Origin: Hymenobacter translucens
GTDB taxonomy: Bacteria; Bacteroidota; Bacteroidia; Cytophagales; Hymenobacteraceae
DNA length: 64,000 nt
Reading direction: 5' to 3'
Assembly (NCBI RefSeq): GCF_020685205.1
Contig: NZ_JAJERB010000001.1
Span: 186,001 to 250,000 of the forward strand
Below the pieces are notes generated by a model. That model did not search any database. It was not told the DNA's origin and was given only the letters and a program-made list of their open reading frames with translations. Numbering within the stretch: the stretch's first letter is position 1; every line of letters starts with the position of its first letter. Positions 52,774 through 61,344 of this stretch are shown piece by piece. The position numbers and the translations under genes are program-made.

Positions 52774-53619
52774 TCAGGATTTTTTGGCTTTACCTGCTTT
52801 TTCGGGTTTCAGGCTCAGGGTCCAGTTTTCGTTCATTTCCGAAAGCCCGTGCTGGGCCGTCAGGTCGAACTGGCAGGGCACGATGGAAATGTAGTTGTGG
52901 GCCAGCGCCCACTCGTCGGTGTCCTCGCCCTGGTCCAGGTTCACGAAAGAGCCGATCAGCCAGTAGTAGGGCCGCTTGTAGGGGTCGTAGCGGAGGTCGA
53001 ATTTCTCTTCCCACTTGGCCCGGGCCTGCCGGCAGAGCCGCACGCCCTTTATTTCATGGGCCGACTTTTTGGGAATGTTCACGTTCAGGGCCGTACCCGC
53101 CGGGATACCGTTTTCCAGGGCCTGACGCACAATGTGCTCGATCCACTCCTCGACGTGGGAGAAGTCGGCATCGTGGCCGTACTCGCAGAGCGAGAAGCCG
53201 ATAGCCGGCAGTCCTTCAATGGCTGCTTCAATAGCGGCCGACATGGTGCCGGAGTACAGCACGTTCACGGAAGCGTTGGAGCCGTGGTTGATGCCCGACA
53301 CCACCAGGTCAGGGTGGCGGTCCTTGAGCACGTGGTGCTTGGCCAGCTTCACGCAGTCGGCGGGGGTACCGCTGCACTCGTAGGCTTCGAGGCCGGGGAA
53401 GGCGGTGCTGGGGTCGAGGCGCAGGGAAGAGCCAATGGTGATGGCGTGGCCCATGCCCGACTGGGGCGAGTTGGGCGCTACCACTACCACTTCGCCGATG
53501 CGGCGCATCACGCGCACCAGCGTAGCAATGCCGGGGGCCGTGATGCCGTCGTCGTTGGAAATCAGGATAAGCGGTTTGCGGGTTTTGGCGGTCACAGCTG
53601 CGGGGTTAGGGTAAGACAA
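52774..53619 (-). CDS. surE: 5'/3'-nucleotidase SurE (281 aa)
   Basis: A nucleotide and polyphosphate phosphohydrolase. Family features: ILISNDDGITAPGI with Asp23 and Asp24 at the metal site, VVAPNSPQSGMGHAIT, PDLVVSGINHGSNASVNVLYSGT and NVNIPK. The length is typical. It is followed on the same strand by the DUF1028 and phosphatase genes, and a loose phosphate-linked group is plausible but not proven by sequence. SurE is an ancient survival protein in many bacteria. Confidence 0.95.
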   Translation of the reverse strand: MSYPNPAAVTAKTRKPLILISNDDGITAPGIATLVRVMRRIGEVVVVAPNSPQSGMGHAITIGSSLRLDPSTAFPGLEAYECSGTPADCVKLAKHHVLKDRHPDLVVSGINHGSNASVNVLYSGTMSAAIEAAIEGLPAIGFSLCEYGHDADFSHVEEWIEHIVRQALENGIPAGTALNVNIPKKSAHEIKGVRLCRQARAKWEEKFDLRYDPYKRPYYWLIGSFVNLDQGEDTDEWALAHNYISIVPCQFDLTAQHGLSEMNENWTLSLKPEKAGKAKKS

Positions 53620-53786
53620 GGCCGGGCAAAGGTACGCACGGCACGGGCTCCGCCGGGGAGCAGGACAGCGTATTACTTTTCCGGTAGCTGACCCGGCCGA
53701 CTCGTTGCGTTTCGCGCTATTTACTGTACTTTGGCAACGTCGAGTTGCTTTTTATTTCTCCTACCCGTTCCGCACCTCCTGCGCAG

Positions 53787-54221
53787 ATGGCTCTGTTTGA
53801 AAACCACTACCGCACCACCGACGCTGGTCTGCTGATCCTGCGCATTGGCATCGGCATTATGTTTACCCTGCACGGCTACCCCAAGCTGATGGGCGGCGTT
53901 GAGGTCTGGGAGCAGGTTGGAAGCGTGATGAAGCAGTTCGGGCTCGACTTCGCCCCTACCGTCTGGGGGTTTCTGGCCGCCTTTGCCGAGGCCGTGGGCG
54001 GGCAGCTGCTGGCCCTGGGCATGCTGTTCCGCGTGGCCTGTGCCCTGCTGCTGATTACGATGCTGGTCGCGCTGGCCTCGCACGTCGTGCAGGGCGACGA
54101 CTTTACCTCCTACTCCCACTCCCTGGAATCGGCTATTCTGTTTCTAAGCCTGCTCTTCATTGGCCCCGGCCGCTACGCCCTCGACCAGGCCCTCTTTCCC
54201 ACGCGGAGGAGGTTGTTCTGA
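53787..54221 (+). CDS. DoxX family membrane protein (144 aa)
   Basis: A small four-helix membrane protein with DoxX motifs: GLLILRIGIGIMFTLHGYPK, GFLAAFAEAVGGQLLALGML and LLLITMLVALASHVVQGD. DoxX proteins serve in thiosulfate:quinone oxidoreductase-type or redox-related membrane complexes, but many are uncharacterised. ATG 53787 gives MALFENHYRTTDAG; the frame back to 53745 adds no helix. The heptad repeat element begins directly after the stop. Confidence 0.87.
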   Translation: MALFENHYRTTDAGLLILRIGIGIMFTLHGYPKLMGGVEVWEQVGSVMKQFGLDFAPTVWGFLAAFAEAVGGQLLALGMLFRVACALLLITMLVALASHVVQGDDFTSYSHSLESAILFLSLLFIGPGRYALDQALFPTRRRLF

Positions 54222-54224
54222 GGG

Positions 54225-54396
54225 TTCGTTGTTAGTTGTTAGTTGTCCGTTGTTCGTTGTCAGTTAGTTGACAAAAGGATACGACGACAGATGAGAGTAG
54301 CCTTAGAAGAAGCAGGTGCTTCATGGTACCGGCTACAGCTCATTATCCATTTCCGAACAACTGACAACGAACAACTAAGAACGGACAACGAACGAC
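54225..54396. repeat. Heptad inverted-repeat element (copy 2)
   Basis: The left arm is six consecutive heptads from 54228 (GTTGTTA, GTTGTTA, GTTGTCC, GTTGTTC, GTTGTCA, GTTAGTT). The right arm, 54355-54396, is six heptads (GAACAAC, TGACAAC, GAACAAC, TAAGAAC, GGACAAC, GAACGAC). The inner part pairs exactly over about 17 bases (GTTGTTCGTTGTCAGTT). The 85-base spacer shows no gene. Located between DoxX and the M14 carboxypeptidase gene. Confidence 0.8.
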
Positions 54397-54432
54397 CAAG
54401 GCCTAATCCCGATATTCCTGCCACCTTTGCCT

Positions 54433-56196
54433 ATGCTTTCCTTCTGGCTGGCCGCGGCATTGGCGGCGCTTCCCCCTTTTGCGGCCCGCGACGACTGGCG
54501 CACTCCTTTTGAAAAAGGCGACGGCAACACCACGGCTACCTACGCCGAGTGCATCGCCTACTACCAGCGGCTCGACGCGGCCTACCCCGAAATAACCATG
54601 CGGGAGGCCGGCACCACCGACATCGGCCAGCCCCTGCACGAAGTCATCATCTCCCTCGACGGCGACGCCGAGCCCGCGTCGGTGCGGCAGAAAAACCGGC
54701 GGGTGGTGCTAATCCAGAATGGGATTCACCCCGGCGAACCCGAGGGCATCGACGCGAGCATGATGCTGGCCCGCGACTACGTGCAGAAAAAAGAGCTGCG
54801 CCGGCAGCTGGAAGACGTCACGCTCGTCATTATCCCGATCTACAACGTGGGCGGGGCGCTGAACCGCAACGCCACGACGCGCGCCAACCAGAATGGCCCG
54901 GCCGAGTACGGCTTCCGGGGCAACGCCCGTAACCTCGACCTGAACCGCGACTACGTCAAGCAGGATTCCCGCAACGCCCGCTCGTTTGCCCGGCTGTTTC
55001 GGAGCTGGCGCCCCGACGTGTTCGTCGACACCCACACCTCCGACGGCGCCGACTACCAGTACACGCTCACCCTGATTGCCACCCAGCCCGACAAGCTGAA
55101 CCCGGCTTTGAGCCAGTACCTGAGCAAACGTTTCCTGCCGGCCCTGCACCAGGGCCTGGAAAAGCGCAAGCAGTTCATCACGCCTTACGTCGACTTTGAG
55201 GGCCGCACGCCCGACGCCCGGGGTCTGACCGGCTTTCTGGAAACGCCGCGCTACTCCAGCGGCTACGCGGCGCTGTTCAACACGCTGAGCTTTATCACGG
55301 AAACCCACATGCTCAAGGCCTACACCCCACGGGTGAAGGCCACCTACGACTTCCTGGACGTGCTGCTGCGCTTCGTGCACACCGACGGGGAGGCGCTGGC
55401 CCAGGCCCGGGCGCTGGCCGAGCAGAAGCTGAAAGACCAGACTTCGTTTCCGCTGGCCTGGAAGCTCGATACCACGGTGGTCAGCAAGATTCCGTTCCGG
55501 GGCTACGAGGGAAAGATGAAGCCCAGCGAAGTGAGTGGTCAGCCCCGGCTGTACTACGACCGCGCGGCGCCCTACGTGCGGCAGATCAACTATTACAACA
55601 CGTTCCGGCCGGTGGCCGAAGCTACCCGCCCCGGAGCGTACCTGATTCCCCAGGCCTGGGCGGAGGTGGTGGAGCGCCTGCAAAATGCCGGCGTCCCGCT
55701 CAGCCGCCTTACCCGCGACACGACGCTGACGGCCGACACCTACTACATCCAGGACTACAAAACCGGCCAGCGCCCCTACGAGGGCCACTACGTGCACAGT
55801 GGCGTGGAACTGCGGTCAGTCACCCAGCCCCTGCCCTTCCGCCGCGGCGACTACGTGGCGTACCTGACCAACGAAGCCGCGCGCTACCTGGTGGAAGTGC
55901 TGGAGCCCCAGGGCACCGACTCGTTTTTCGCCTGGGGCTTCTTCGACAGCATCCTGCAGCAGAAAGAGTACTTCTCCGATTATGTATTCGAGGATATTGC
56001 CGCCGAGCTGCTTCGCCGCGACCCGCAGCTGCGCATCCGACTGGAACGGCTGAAAGCAGCCAACCCGGCCTTTGCCCAGAGCGGGGCCGCCCAGCTCGAC
56101 TTCATGTACCGCCAGTCGCCCCACTACGAAAAGTCTCACCTCCGCTACCCCGTTGCCCGCTGGCAAGGCGGCCCACTCCCGGCGGAGAGGCTGTAA
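54433..56196 (+). CDS. M14 zinc carboxypeptidase family protein (587 aa)
   Basis: A secreted M14-type peptidase. Signal-like N-terminus (MLSFWLAAALAALPPFAA). The zinc ligands are His99 and Glu102 in GIHPGEPEG and His201 in VFVDTHTSDG; substrate-binding NLDLNRDY is kept; the catalytic Glu290 lies in FITETHML. A C-terminal beta-rich part follows (about 390-587). TTG at 54427 could extend it by two codons; the CACCTTTG box lies only three bases upstream of the ATG, which hints at a near-leaderless message. The gene follows the heptad element. Confidence 0.9.
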   Translation: MLSFWLAAALAALPPFAARDDWRTPFEKGDGNTTATYAECIAYYQRLDAAYPEITMREAGTTDIGQPLHEVIISLDGDAEPASVRQKNRRVVLIQNGIHPGEPEGIDASMMLARDYVQKKELRRQLEDVTLVIIPIYNVGGALNRNATTRANQNGPAEYGFRGNARNLDLNRDYVKQDSRNARSFARLFRSWRPDVFVDTHTSDGADYQYTLTLIATQPDKLNPALSQYLSKRFLPALHQGLEKRKQFITPYVDFEGRTPDARGLTGFLETPRYSSGYAALFNTLSFITETHMLKAYTPRVKATYDFLDVLLRFVHTDGEALAQARALAEQKLKDQTSFPLAWKLDTTVVSKIPFRGYEGKMKPSEVSGQPRLYYDRAAPYVRQINYYNTFRPVAEATRPGAYLIPQAWAEVVERLQNAGVPLSRLTRDTTLTADTYYIQDYKTGQRPYEGHYVHSGVELRSVTQPLPFRRGDYVAYLTNEAARYLVEVLEPQGTDSFFAWGFFDSILQQKEYFSDYVFEDIAAELLRRDPQLRIRLERLKAANPAFAQSGAAQLDFMYRQSPHYEKSHLRYPVARWQGGPLPAERL

Positions 56197-56372
56197 CGCT
56201 GCGGAGGCGGTTAAGGTGTTGACAGGCTGATGAACAGCAGGACAGTCACTCCCTCCCTTGCAGCAGCTTTGCCAGCTATTAAGGCACTTGTAAAGCTCAT
56301 CAAACCTTTATTCCATCTTCACCGCTGCTCATCAGCCCGTTTCTCACATTCAGCCCATCACCACATTAAAAA

Positions 56373-57266
56373 ATGGTCCTCGAACTCAACCAGCTTTCCA
56401 AGTCGTACGGGCGCAACCAGGCGCTGCAGAACCTAAGCCTGGCGGTGGAGGCGGGCAGCGTGTACGGACTGCTGGGCCCCAACGGCAGTGGCAAGACCAC
56501 TACGCTGGGACTGGCGCTGGGCGTACTGCGGGCCAGTGGCGGCACCGTGAAGTGGTTCGGATCTGAGCCCACGGCTGCTACCCGGCGCCGCATCGGGGCA
56601 TTGCTGGAAACGCCCAACTTCTTTCCCTACCTGACGGCGCGCCAGAACCTGGTGCTCACGGCCGAAACCAAGCGCATCGGCACCGGCAGCGTGGCGGCGG
56701 TGCTCGACACCGTGGGCCTGGGCACCCGGCAGCACGAGCCCATCAAAGGGTTTTCCCTCGGCATGAAGCAGCGCCTGGCCATTGGCGCGGCCCTGCTGGG
56801 TCAGCCCGAGGTGCTGGTGCTCGACGAGCCCACCAACGGCCTCGACCCCCAGGGCATTGCCGAAGTGCGGGACCTGGTGCAGCGCCTGGCCGGGGAAGGG
56901 CGCACCATCATCCTGGCCAGCCACCTGCTCGACGAAATCGAAAAGGTCTGCACCCACGTGGCGGTTTTGCAAAAGGGCCAGCTGCGCACGGCCGGCCCCG
57001 TCAACTCAATTCTCAACGCGGCCGACCGCGTCGTGGTGCGGTTGGCAGCGGGAGTGCCCGCCGCCAAGCTTCAGCAGGCCCTGAGCGCCCTGCCGGCGGT
57101 ACACGACGTGAAGCCCGAAACGAACGGCGCGGTGAGTATGCAGCTGGCCGCGGACTTTGGTCCTGCCGACCTCAACCGCGCCCTGTTCGACCAGGGCCTC
57201 GTGCTGGCCAGCCTCGAAGTGCGCCACCGCAGCCTCGAAGCCCAGTTCCTGGAACTGACGAAGTGA
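56373..57266 (+). CDS. ABC transporter ATP-binding protein (297 aa)
   Basis: An ATPase subunit of an ABC-2-type exporter. Walker A LLGPNGSGKTTT (around residue 40), signature FSLGMKQRLAIG (around 127-138) and Walker B VLVLDEPTNGLDP (around 147-159) are all clear. The C-terminal 70 residues (VVRLAAGVPAAKLQQALSAL) are a typical regulatory extension of drug or bacteriocin exporters. The partner permease gene follows, separated by a heptad-repeat element. Substrate unknown. Confidence 0.93.
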   Translation: MVLELNQLSKSYGRNQALQNLSLAVEAGSVYGLLGPNGSGKTTTLGLALGVLRASGGTVKWFGSEPTAATRRRIGALLETPNFFPYLTARQNLVLTAETKRIGTGSVAAVLDTVGLGTRQHEPIKGFSLGMKQRLAIGAALLGQPEVLVLDEPTNGLDPQGIAEVRDLVQRLAGEGRTIILASHLLDEIEKVCTHVAVLQKGQLRTAGPVNSILNAADRVVVRLAAGVPAAKLQQALSALPAVHDVKPETNGAVSMQLAADFGPADLNRALFDQGLVLASLEVRHRSLEAQFLELTK

Positions 57267-57415
57267 GTGTTGATTGATGTTAAATAAGAAAGTCAGGCCA
57301 ACCCTTGCTTACTATGCTCTGAAGTCTTTCCCTCCGACAGGACTTAGAATTTTCCGCGTCACAAACAACCAATAACAATTAGCAATCAACATCTAACAAT
57401 CAACCATTCACCCTT
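57265..57415. repeat. Heptad repeat element between ABC ATPase and permease genes (copy 3)
   Basis: The right arm, 57367-57415, is seven consecutive heptads (AACCAAT, AACAATT, AGCAATC, AACATCT, AACAATC, AACCATT, CACCCTT) and ends one base before the permease ATG. The left arm has GTTGATTGATGTT at 57269-57281, which pairs with parts of the right arm. The consensus (near AACAATC) is a variant of the TGACAAC type seen in the other two copies. Confidence 0.65.
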
Positions 57416-57416
57416 C

Positions 57417-58178
57417 ATGCTTCAGCTCGAACTTCGCAAACTCCTGCCCTACCGCACCGTGTGGGTGATTCTGCTGCTGCACGCGGCTTTGCTGGTTTTG
57501 TTTGTGTCGGTGGGCGGGGGCGTGGTCATCAACGGGCAGAAGATAGGCTCGTCGCTGTACGCCTTCCCGGGGCTCTGGAAAAACCTGTCCTACGTCGCCA
57601 GTTACTTCAACCTGCTGCCGGGTATCCTGCTGATCATCCTGATTACCGACGAATACCAGTTCCGCACCTTTCGCCAGCAGGTCATCAACGGCTCATCGGC
57701 GGCCGAGCTGGTTCAGGGCAAGCTGCTGGTGGCAGTGCTGCTGAGCTTATTTGCCGTGCTGGCGGTGCTGGCCACCGGCCTGTTCTTCGGCCTGACCAAA
57801 GCCCCCGAAACCGCCGGCCAGGCCACAACCGGCCTGCAGGCGGTGCTGCTTTACGCCGTACAGACCCAGGGGTATTTTGCATTAGCCGCCCTGCTGGGCT
57901 TTCTGATTCGGAAAAGCGGCCCGGCCATCCTGGTATTTCTGCTGTACGCCTGGATGGTGGAGCCCGTCCTGCGCTATCCCACGCCCGACGACATCGACCG
58001 GTACTTCCCAACCAAAGTTTTAAGCAGCCTTACGCCCCTGCCCAACGAGGAAGTTATGGCCACTATGACCGGCTCCACCGGTGCCCTGCTGCCGGGCGAG
58101 GCCGTACCCTTTGCCCTCGCCTACGCGGCCCTGTTCTGGCTGCTGAGCTACCTGCTGCTCCGCAACCGGGACCTGTAG
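57417..58178 (+). CDS. ABC-2 type permease (253 aa)
   Basis: Six hydrophobic segments, starting with VWVILLLHAALLVLFVSVGG and ending with AYAALFWLLSYLLLRNRDL, typical of the membrane subunit of an ABC-2 exporter. An EYQFRTFRQQVINGSSAAEL coupling-helix-like stretch lies in the first cytoplasmic loop. It pairs with the upstream ATP-binding gene. The ATG directly follows the heptad element. It converges with the next gene with only a short gap. Confidence 0.85.
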   Translation: MLQLELRKLLPYRTVWVILLLHAALLVLFVSVGGGVVINGQKIGSSLYAFPGLWKNLSYVASYFNLLPGILLIILITDEYQFRTFRQQVINGSSAAELVQGKLLVAVLLSLFAVLAVLATGLFFGLTKAPETAGQATTGLQAVLLYAVQTQGYFALAALLGFLIRKSGPAILVFLLYAWMVEPVLRYPTPDDIDRYFPTKVLSSLTPLPNEEVMATMTGSTGALLPGEAVPFALAYAALFWLLSYLLLRNRDL

Positions 58179-58188
58179 CGGGCGGCAG

Positions 58189-58926
58189 CTACTTAGCCGG
58201 CTGCGCGGCGTGCAGATTGGCAAACGTCACGATGAGCACCAGGGCCCGGGGGTCGGAGTAGCGAAGCCGGCGGTGCTTGACAAACTCCTGAATCGGCCCG
58301 GCCTGGGCGCTGAAATACGACAGCACGTCTTTTTTGCGCGGGCGCAGGCGCATCACTTCCCCATTGGGACGGGCCAGGAAGTACATCTCGTACCCCAGCA
58401 GCCCCGGCCGCAGACGACGCAGCAAAAGCACCGGCCCATTGGTGAGCTGCTCGAAAAAGCAGGGCGCCTGCGGGCTCCCGGCTCCACCGCTCCAGAGCAG
58501 GGTGCGGTACGTCCGGATTTTCTGGATGGGCAGCACCTGGGCCCGGCGCCAGTCGGGCATGCCGTGGGTGGGGTCGTACTGATGAAACTGCCCGCTCCGG
58601 CCGCGCCCAATCGACGTAGGCGGCCGAAACCGGTTATCGACGCCGGTCAGGTAGTGGTCCGAGGCGCCGTACACCACGGGCATCTGCACCTGCAAACCGG
58701 CGAAAATGCGCACCTGGGCGGCGGAAAGCGCCACAACCTGCTTGTTGGCCTGCACCACGCACACCACGTCCTGCTGGGGATAGTAGGTAAGCGGGCCCCG
58801 GACCGTGTCGCCGGAAGCCAGCAGCACCGCGCCAAACTTGAACAGCTCTTTGCCCAGCTCGGGGTTCTGGGCCGGGGCGACAAGGGGCCGGCCCAGCAGG
58901 CAAAGGCCCGTCAGTCCGACTTTCAT
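58189..58926 (-). CDS. Exported protein of a paralogous pair, member A (245 aa)
   Basis: The signal peptide starts at ATG 58926 (MKVGLTGLCLLGRPLVAPAQ); ATG 58950 adds eight non-signal residues. The mature part begins with LLASGDTVRGPLTYYPQQDV and contains ALSAAQVRIFAGLQVQMP, and a basic Tyr-rich C-terminus (RRLRYSDPRALVLIVTFANL). Member B, upstream on the same strand, shares LLASGD and the same overall order (similar length, same blocks). No catalytic motif is visible. I do not recognise the family. Confidence 0.7.
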   Translation of the reverse strand: MKVGLTGLCLLGRPLVAPAQNPELGKELFKFGAVLLASGDTVRGPLTYYPQQDVVCVVQANKQVVALSAAQVRIFAGLQVQMPVVYGASDHYLTGVDNRFRPPTSIGRGRSGQFHQYDPTHGMPDWRRAQVLPIQKIRTYRTLLWSGGAGSPQAPCFFEQLTNGPVLLLRRLRPGLLGYEMYFLARPNGEVMRLRPRKKDVLSYFSAQAGPIQEFVKHRRLRYSDPRALVLIVTFANLHAAQPAK

Positions 58927-59031
58927 CCACTCCCGCGTAATCAGGGCCATTTTTTATTGTCACCGGCAGTTAATGGCCGGCATACTTAAACGTAGGCTTT
59001 TTGTAGCTGATAGTCAAGCCGCTAAGACCGT

Positions 59032-59733
59032 TTATTTGGGCGTGCTGAGGGAGTTGGCATAGTTTACCAGCAGCGCCAGCTCCCCGGCATCGGTGTAGCT
59101 GAGCTTCCGCTCCCGGGCATACTGCTCGATCTGCCGGCCCAGGGAGCCAAAGGCAGCGGGCAGGTCTTTCTTCGGATTGCGCAGGGGCAGCACCGCGCCG
59201 GTGGGCGTGGCCAGATAAAACTTGTCCTGAATGTCGGAATACGTGCTGGACATGCCGCCGTTCATACCGTAGGGCCCGTAGCCGTAGGGAGAACTTCGGG
59301 TAACCAGCACTTCCCGGCGCAGCAGTACCCGGGGGCCACTGCTCAGCTGCTCGAAAAAGGCCGGGGACCGGAAGTCACTGTAGTCGTTGTCGTGGTTCCA
59401 GAGGTAGGTGCGAAACACCCGCACCCGCGCCGGGTTGACGGGCTCGGCCCGCACTAAGGCCCGGAACGAGCCAATGGTGGGTTCCTGCTCGCCCTGCACG
59501 GCAAAGCTTTGCACCGCCACCGCCGACAGCGTGCTCATCGTCTGATCGGGCAATACGATCCGCACGATATCCTGGGCCAGGTAGAAATCCAGGGGGCCGT
59601 GCAGGGTGTCGCCGGAAGCCAGCAGCACGGTACTACTCTCAAACCGGCGAATGATGCCGGGCTGCTGGGCCCGTACGCCCCCCGGACACAGGCCCAGAAA
59701 CGCCCCGGCCAGGGCCAGCAAGCTTTTTTTCAT
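59032..59733 (-). CDS. Exported protein of a paralogous pair, member B (233 aa)
   Basis: A signal peptide (MKKSLLALAGAFLGLCPGGVRA) is followed by LLASGDTLHGPLDFYLAQDI, matching the same position in member A (LLASGDTVRGPLTYYPQQDV). Shared blocks include FFEQL-SGPRVLLRR and the C-terminal YTDAGELALLVNYAN. The pair has no similarity to a family that I know. Start ATG 59733; a frame open to 59916 adds a non-signal, Arg-rich part. Expression and role unknown. Confidence 0.7.
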   Translation of the reverse strand: MKKSLLALAGAFLGLCPGGVRAQQPGIIRRFESSTVLLASGDTLHGPLDFYLAQDIVRIVLPDQTMSTLSAVAVQSFAVQGEQEPTIGSFRALVRAEPVNPARVRVFRTYLWNHDNDYSDFRSPAFFEQLSSGPRVLLRREVLVTRSSPYGYGPYGMNGGMSSTYSDIQDKFYLATPTGAVLPLRNPKKDLPAAFGSLGRQIEQYARERKLSYTDAGELALLVNYANSLSTPK

Positions 59734-59883
59734 AGCAGAAACACCACTCTTCATAAGTAACGCGTTGCGGATCCGGTTGGGGGTCGTACGCTGATAACCC
59801 CAATGAAACCCTTGAGGTTTCCGGCCACAGGGCATTCCCGGGTTGGCCTGCCGGCCCACCGAACCAAGCCACCGGAGCCACTG

Positions 59884-59913
59884 AAAAGCCCCGACCAGAT
59901 GGGCCGGGGCTTT
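59884..59913 (-). terminator. Rho-independent terminator of ribBA
   Basis: On the minus strand AAAGCCCCG pairs with CGGGGCTTTT (59884-59913), ending in a U-run. Located after the ribBA stop. Confidence 0.75.
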
Positions 59914-59943
59914 CACGGTAAAACGAAATACGTTCAGGAGCAG

Positions 59944-61185
59944 CTAGCTGGCCGCGCCGGCGTCGGCTGGGGCAACGGGTCGGAGCTTGCTCAGGATGGT
60001 GTGGCCGAGCTTGTCGCGCTTGGTGGTCAGGTAGCGCTGGTTGTGCTTGTTGGGAGCAATTTCAATGGCCACGGTTTCCACAATCTCCAGCCCGTAGCCA
60101 ATCAGGCCGGTGCGCTTGCGGGGGTTGTTGGTGAGCAGGCGCATCTTGCTGATTCCGAGCTCCCGCAGAATCTGGGCGCCCACGCCGTAGTCACGCTCAT
60201 CCATCTGGAAGCCGAGCTCGAGGTTGGCTTCCACGGTGTCGCGGCCCTGCTCCTGCAGCTTATAGGCCCGCAGCTTGTTGAGCAGCCCGATGCCCCGGCC
60301 TTCCTGGTTCATGTACACAATCACGCCCCGGCCTTCCTTTTCCACGTGCTCCATGGCACGGTGCAGCTGGGGGCCGCAGTCGCAGCGGCAGGAGCCGAAG
60401 ATGTCGCCGGTCACGCAGGAGGAGTGTACCCGCACCAGCACCGGCTCGTCGCCGGAGATGTCGCCTTTTACCAGCGCCAGGTGCTGCACGTCGTTGCTGC
60501 GCTGGGTGAAGGCCACCAACTCAAAGTCGCCGTATTCGGTGGGCATCTGCACCGAGATTTCGCGCTCGATCAGGCTTTCCTTCTGCAGGCGGTATTTGAT
60601 CAGGTCCTGCACCGAAATCAGCTTCAGGTCCCATTTCCTAGCTACTTCCTCCAGGTCGGGCAGGCGGGCCATTTCCCCGTCGTCCTTCAGAATCTCGACC
60701 AGCACGCCGGCGGGCTCGAAGCCGGCCAGGCGGGCCAGGTCTACGGCCGCCTCGGTGTGCCCAGCGCGGCGCAGCACGCCTTCCTTGCGGGCCTTCAGCG
60801 GAAAGATATGGCCGGGCTTGCCCAGGTCCTCGGGCTTGGTGGCCGGGTCAATCAGCGCCTGGATGGTTTTGGAACGGTCGGAGGCCGAGATGCCCGTGGT
60901 TACGCCGTTGATGAGCAGGTCCACCGACACGGTAAAGGGCGTGGCGTGCAGGGCCGTGTTGCGGCCCACCATCAGCTCCAGCCCCAGCTCTTCGCAGCGG
61001 GCCTCGGTGATGGGCGCACAGACCAGGCCGCGGCCGTGGGTGGCCATAAAATTGATAATCTCGGGAGTGGCGCTGCGGGCGGCGCAGATAAAGTCGCCTT
61101 CGTTTTCGCGGTCTTCGTCGTCAACGACAATCACAACTTTGCCGGCGCGGATATCGGCAATTGCGTCTTCAATGGAATCAAGCAT
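59944..61185 (-). CDS. ribBA: Bifunctional riboflavin synthesis protein RibBA (413 aa)
   Basis: Two enzymes of riboflavin synthesis in one chain. The N-terminal DHBP synthase domain (about residues 1-205) has [10 protein letters not shown] (22-31) and [12 protein letters not shown]. The C-terminal GTP cyclohydrolase II domain (about 210-400) has the Zn cysteines in [18 protein letters not shown] and the [12 protein letters not shown] motif. Both sets of residues look complete. ATG 61185 begins [12 protein letters not shown], the family start. A terminator follows the stop. Confidence 0.96.
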   Translation of the reverse strand: MLDSIEDAIADIRAGKVVIVVDDEDRENEGDFICAARSATPEIINFMATHGRGLVCAPITEARCEELGLELMVGRNTALHATPFTVSVDLLINGVTTGISASDRSKTIQALIDPATKPEDLGKPGHIFPLKARKEGVLRRAGHTEAAVDLARLAGFEPAGVLVEILKDDGEMARLPDLEEVARKWDLKLISVQDLIKYRLQKESLIEREISVQMPTEYGDFELVAFTQRSNDVQHLALVKGDISGDEPVLVRVHSSCVTGDIFGSCRCDCGPQLHRAMEHVEKEGRGVIVYMNQEGRGIGLLNKLRAYKLQEQGRDTVEANLELGFQMDERDYGVGAQILRELGISKMRLLTNNPRKRTGLIGYGLEIVETVAIEIAPNKHNQRYLTTKRDKLGHTILSKLRPVAPADAGAAS

Positions 61186-61344
61186 GGTGGGGAGCAGCGT
61201 TGGTGCTGCCGTATCGGGTACAACCCTGAAGGGCGGGGCGAAGTTACGGGCCCGCCGGGGAATGTGGGCGGAAGCGGCGCTTGCCGGCGGCAAAGCAGCA
61301 CGAAGCCTCTGCTCCGCGCCCCACCTGAATTACTGAAGCGCTGT

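Noticed and set aside
54225..54396. Considered as a CRISPR-like array
   Set aside because: The repeat units are only seven bases long without unique spacers, and no cas genes are nearby.
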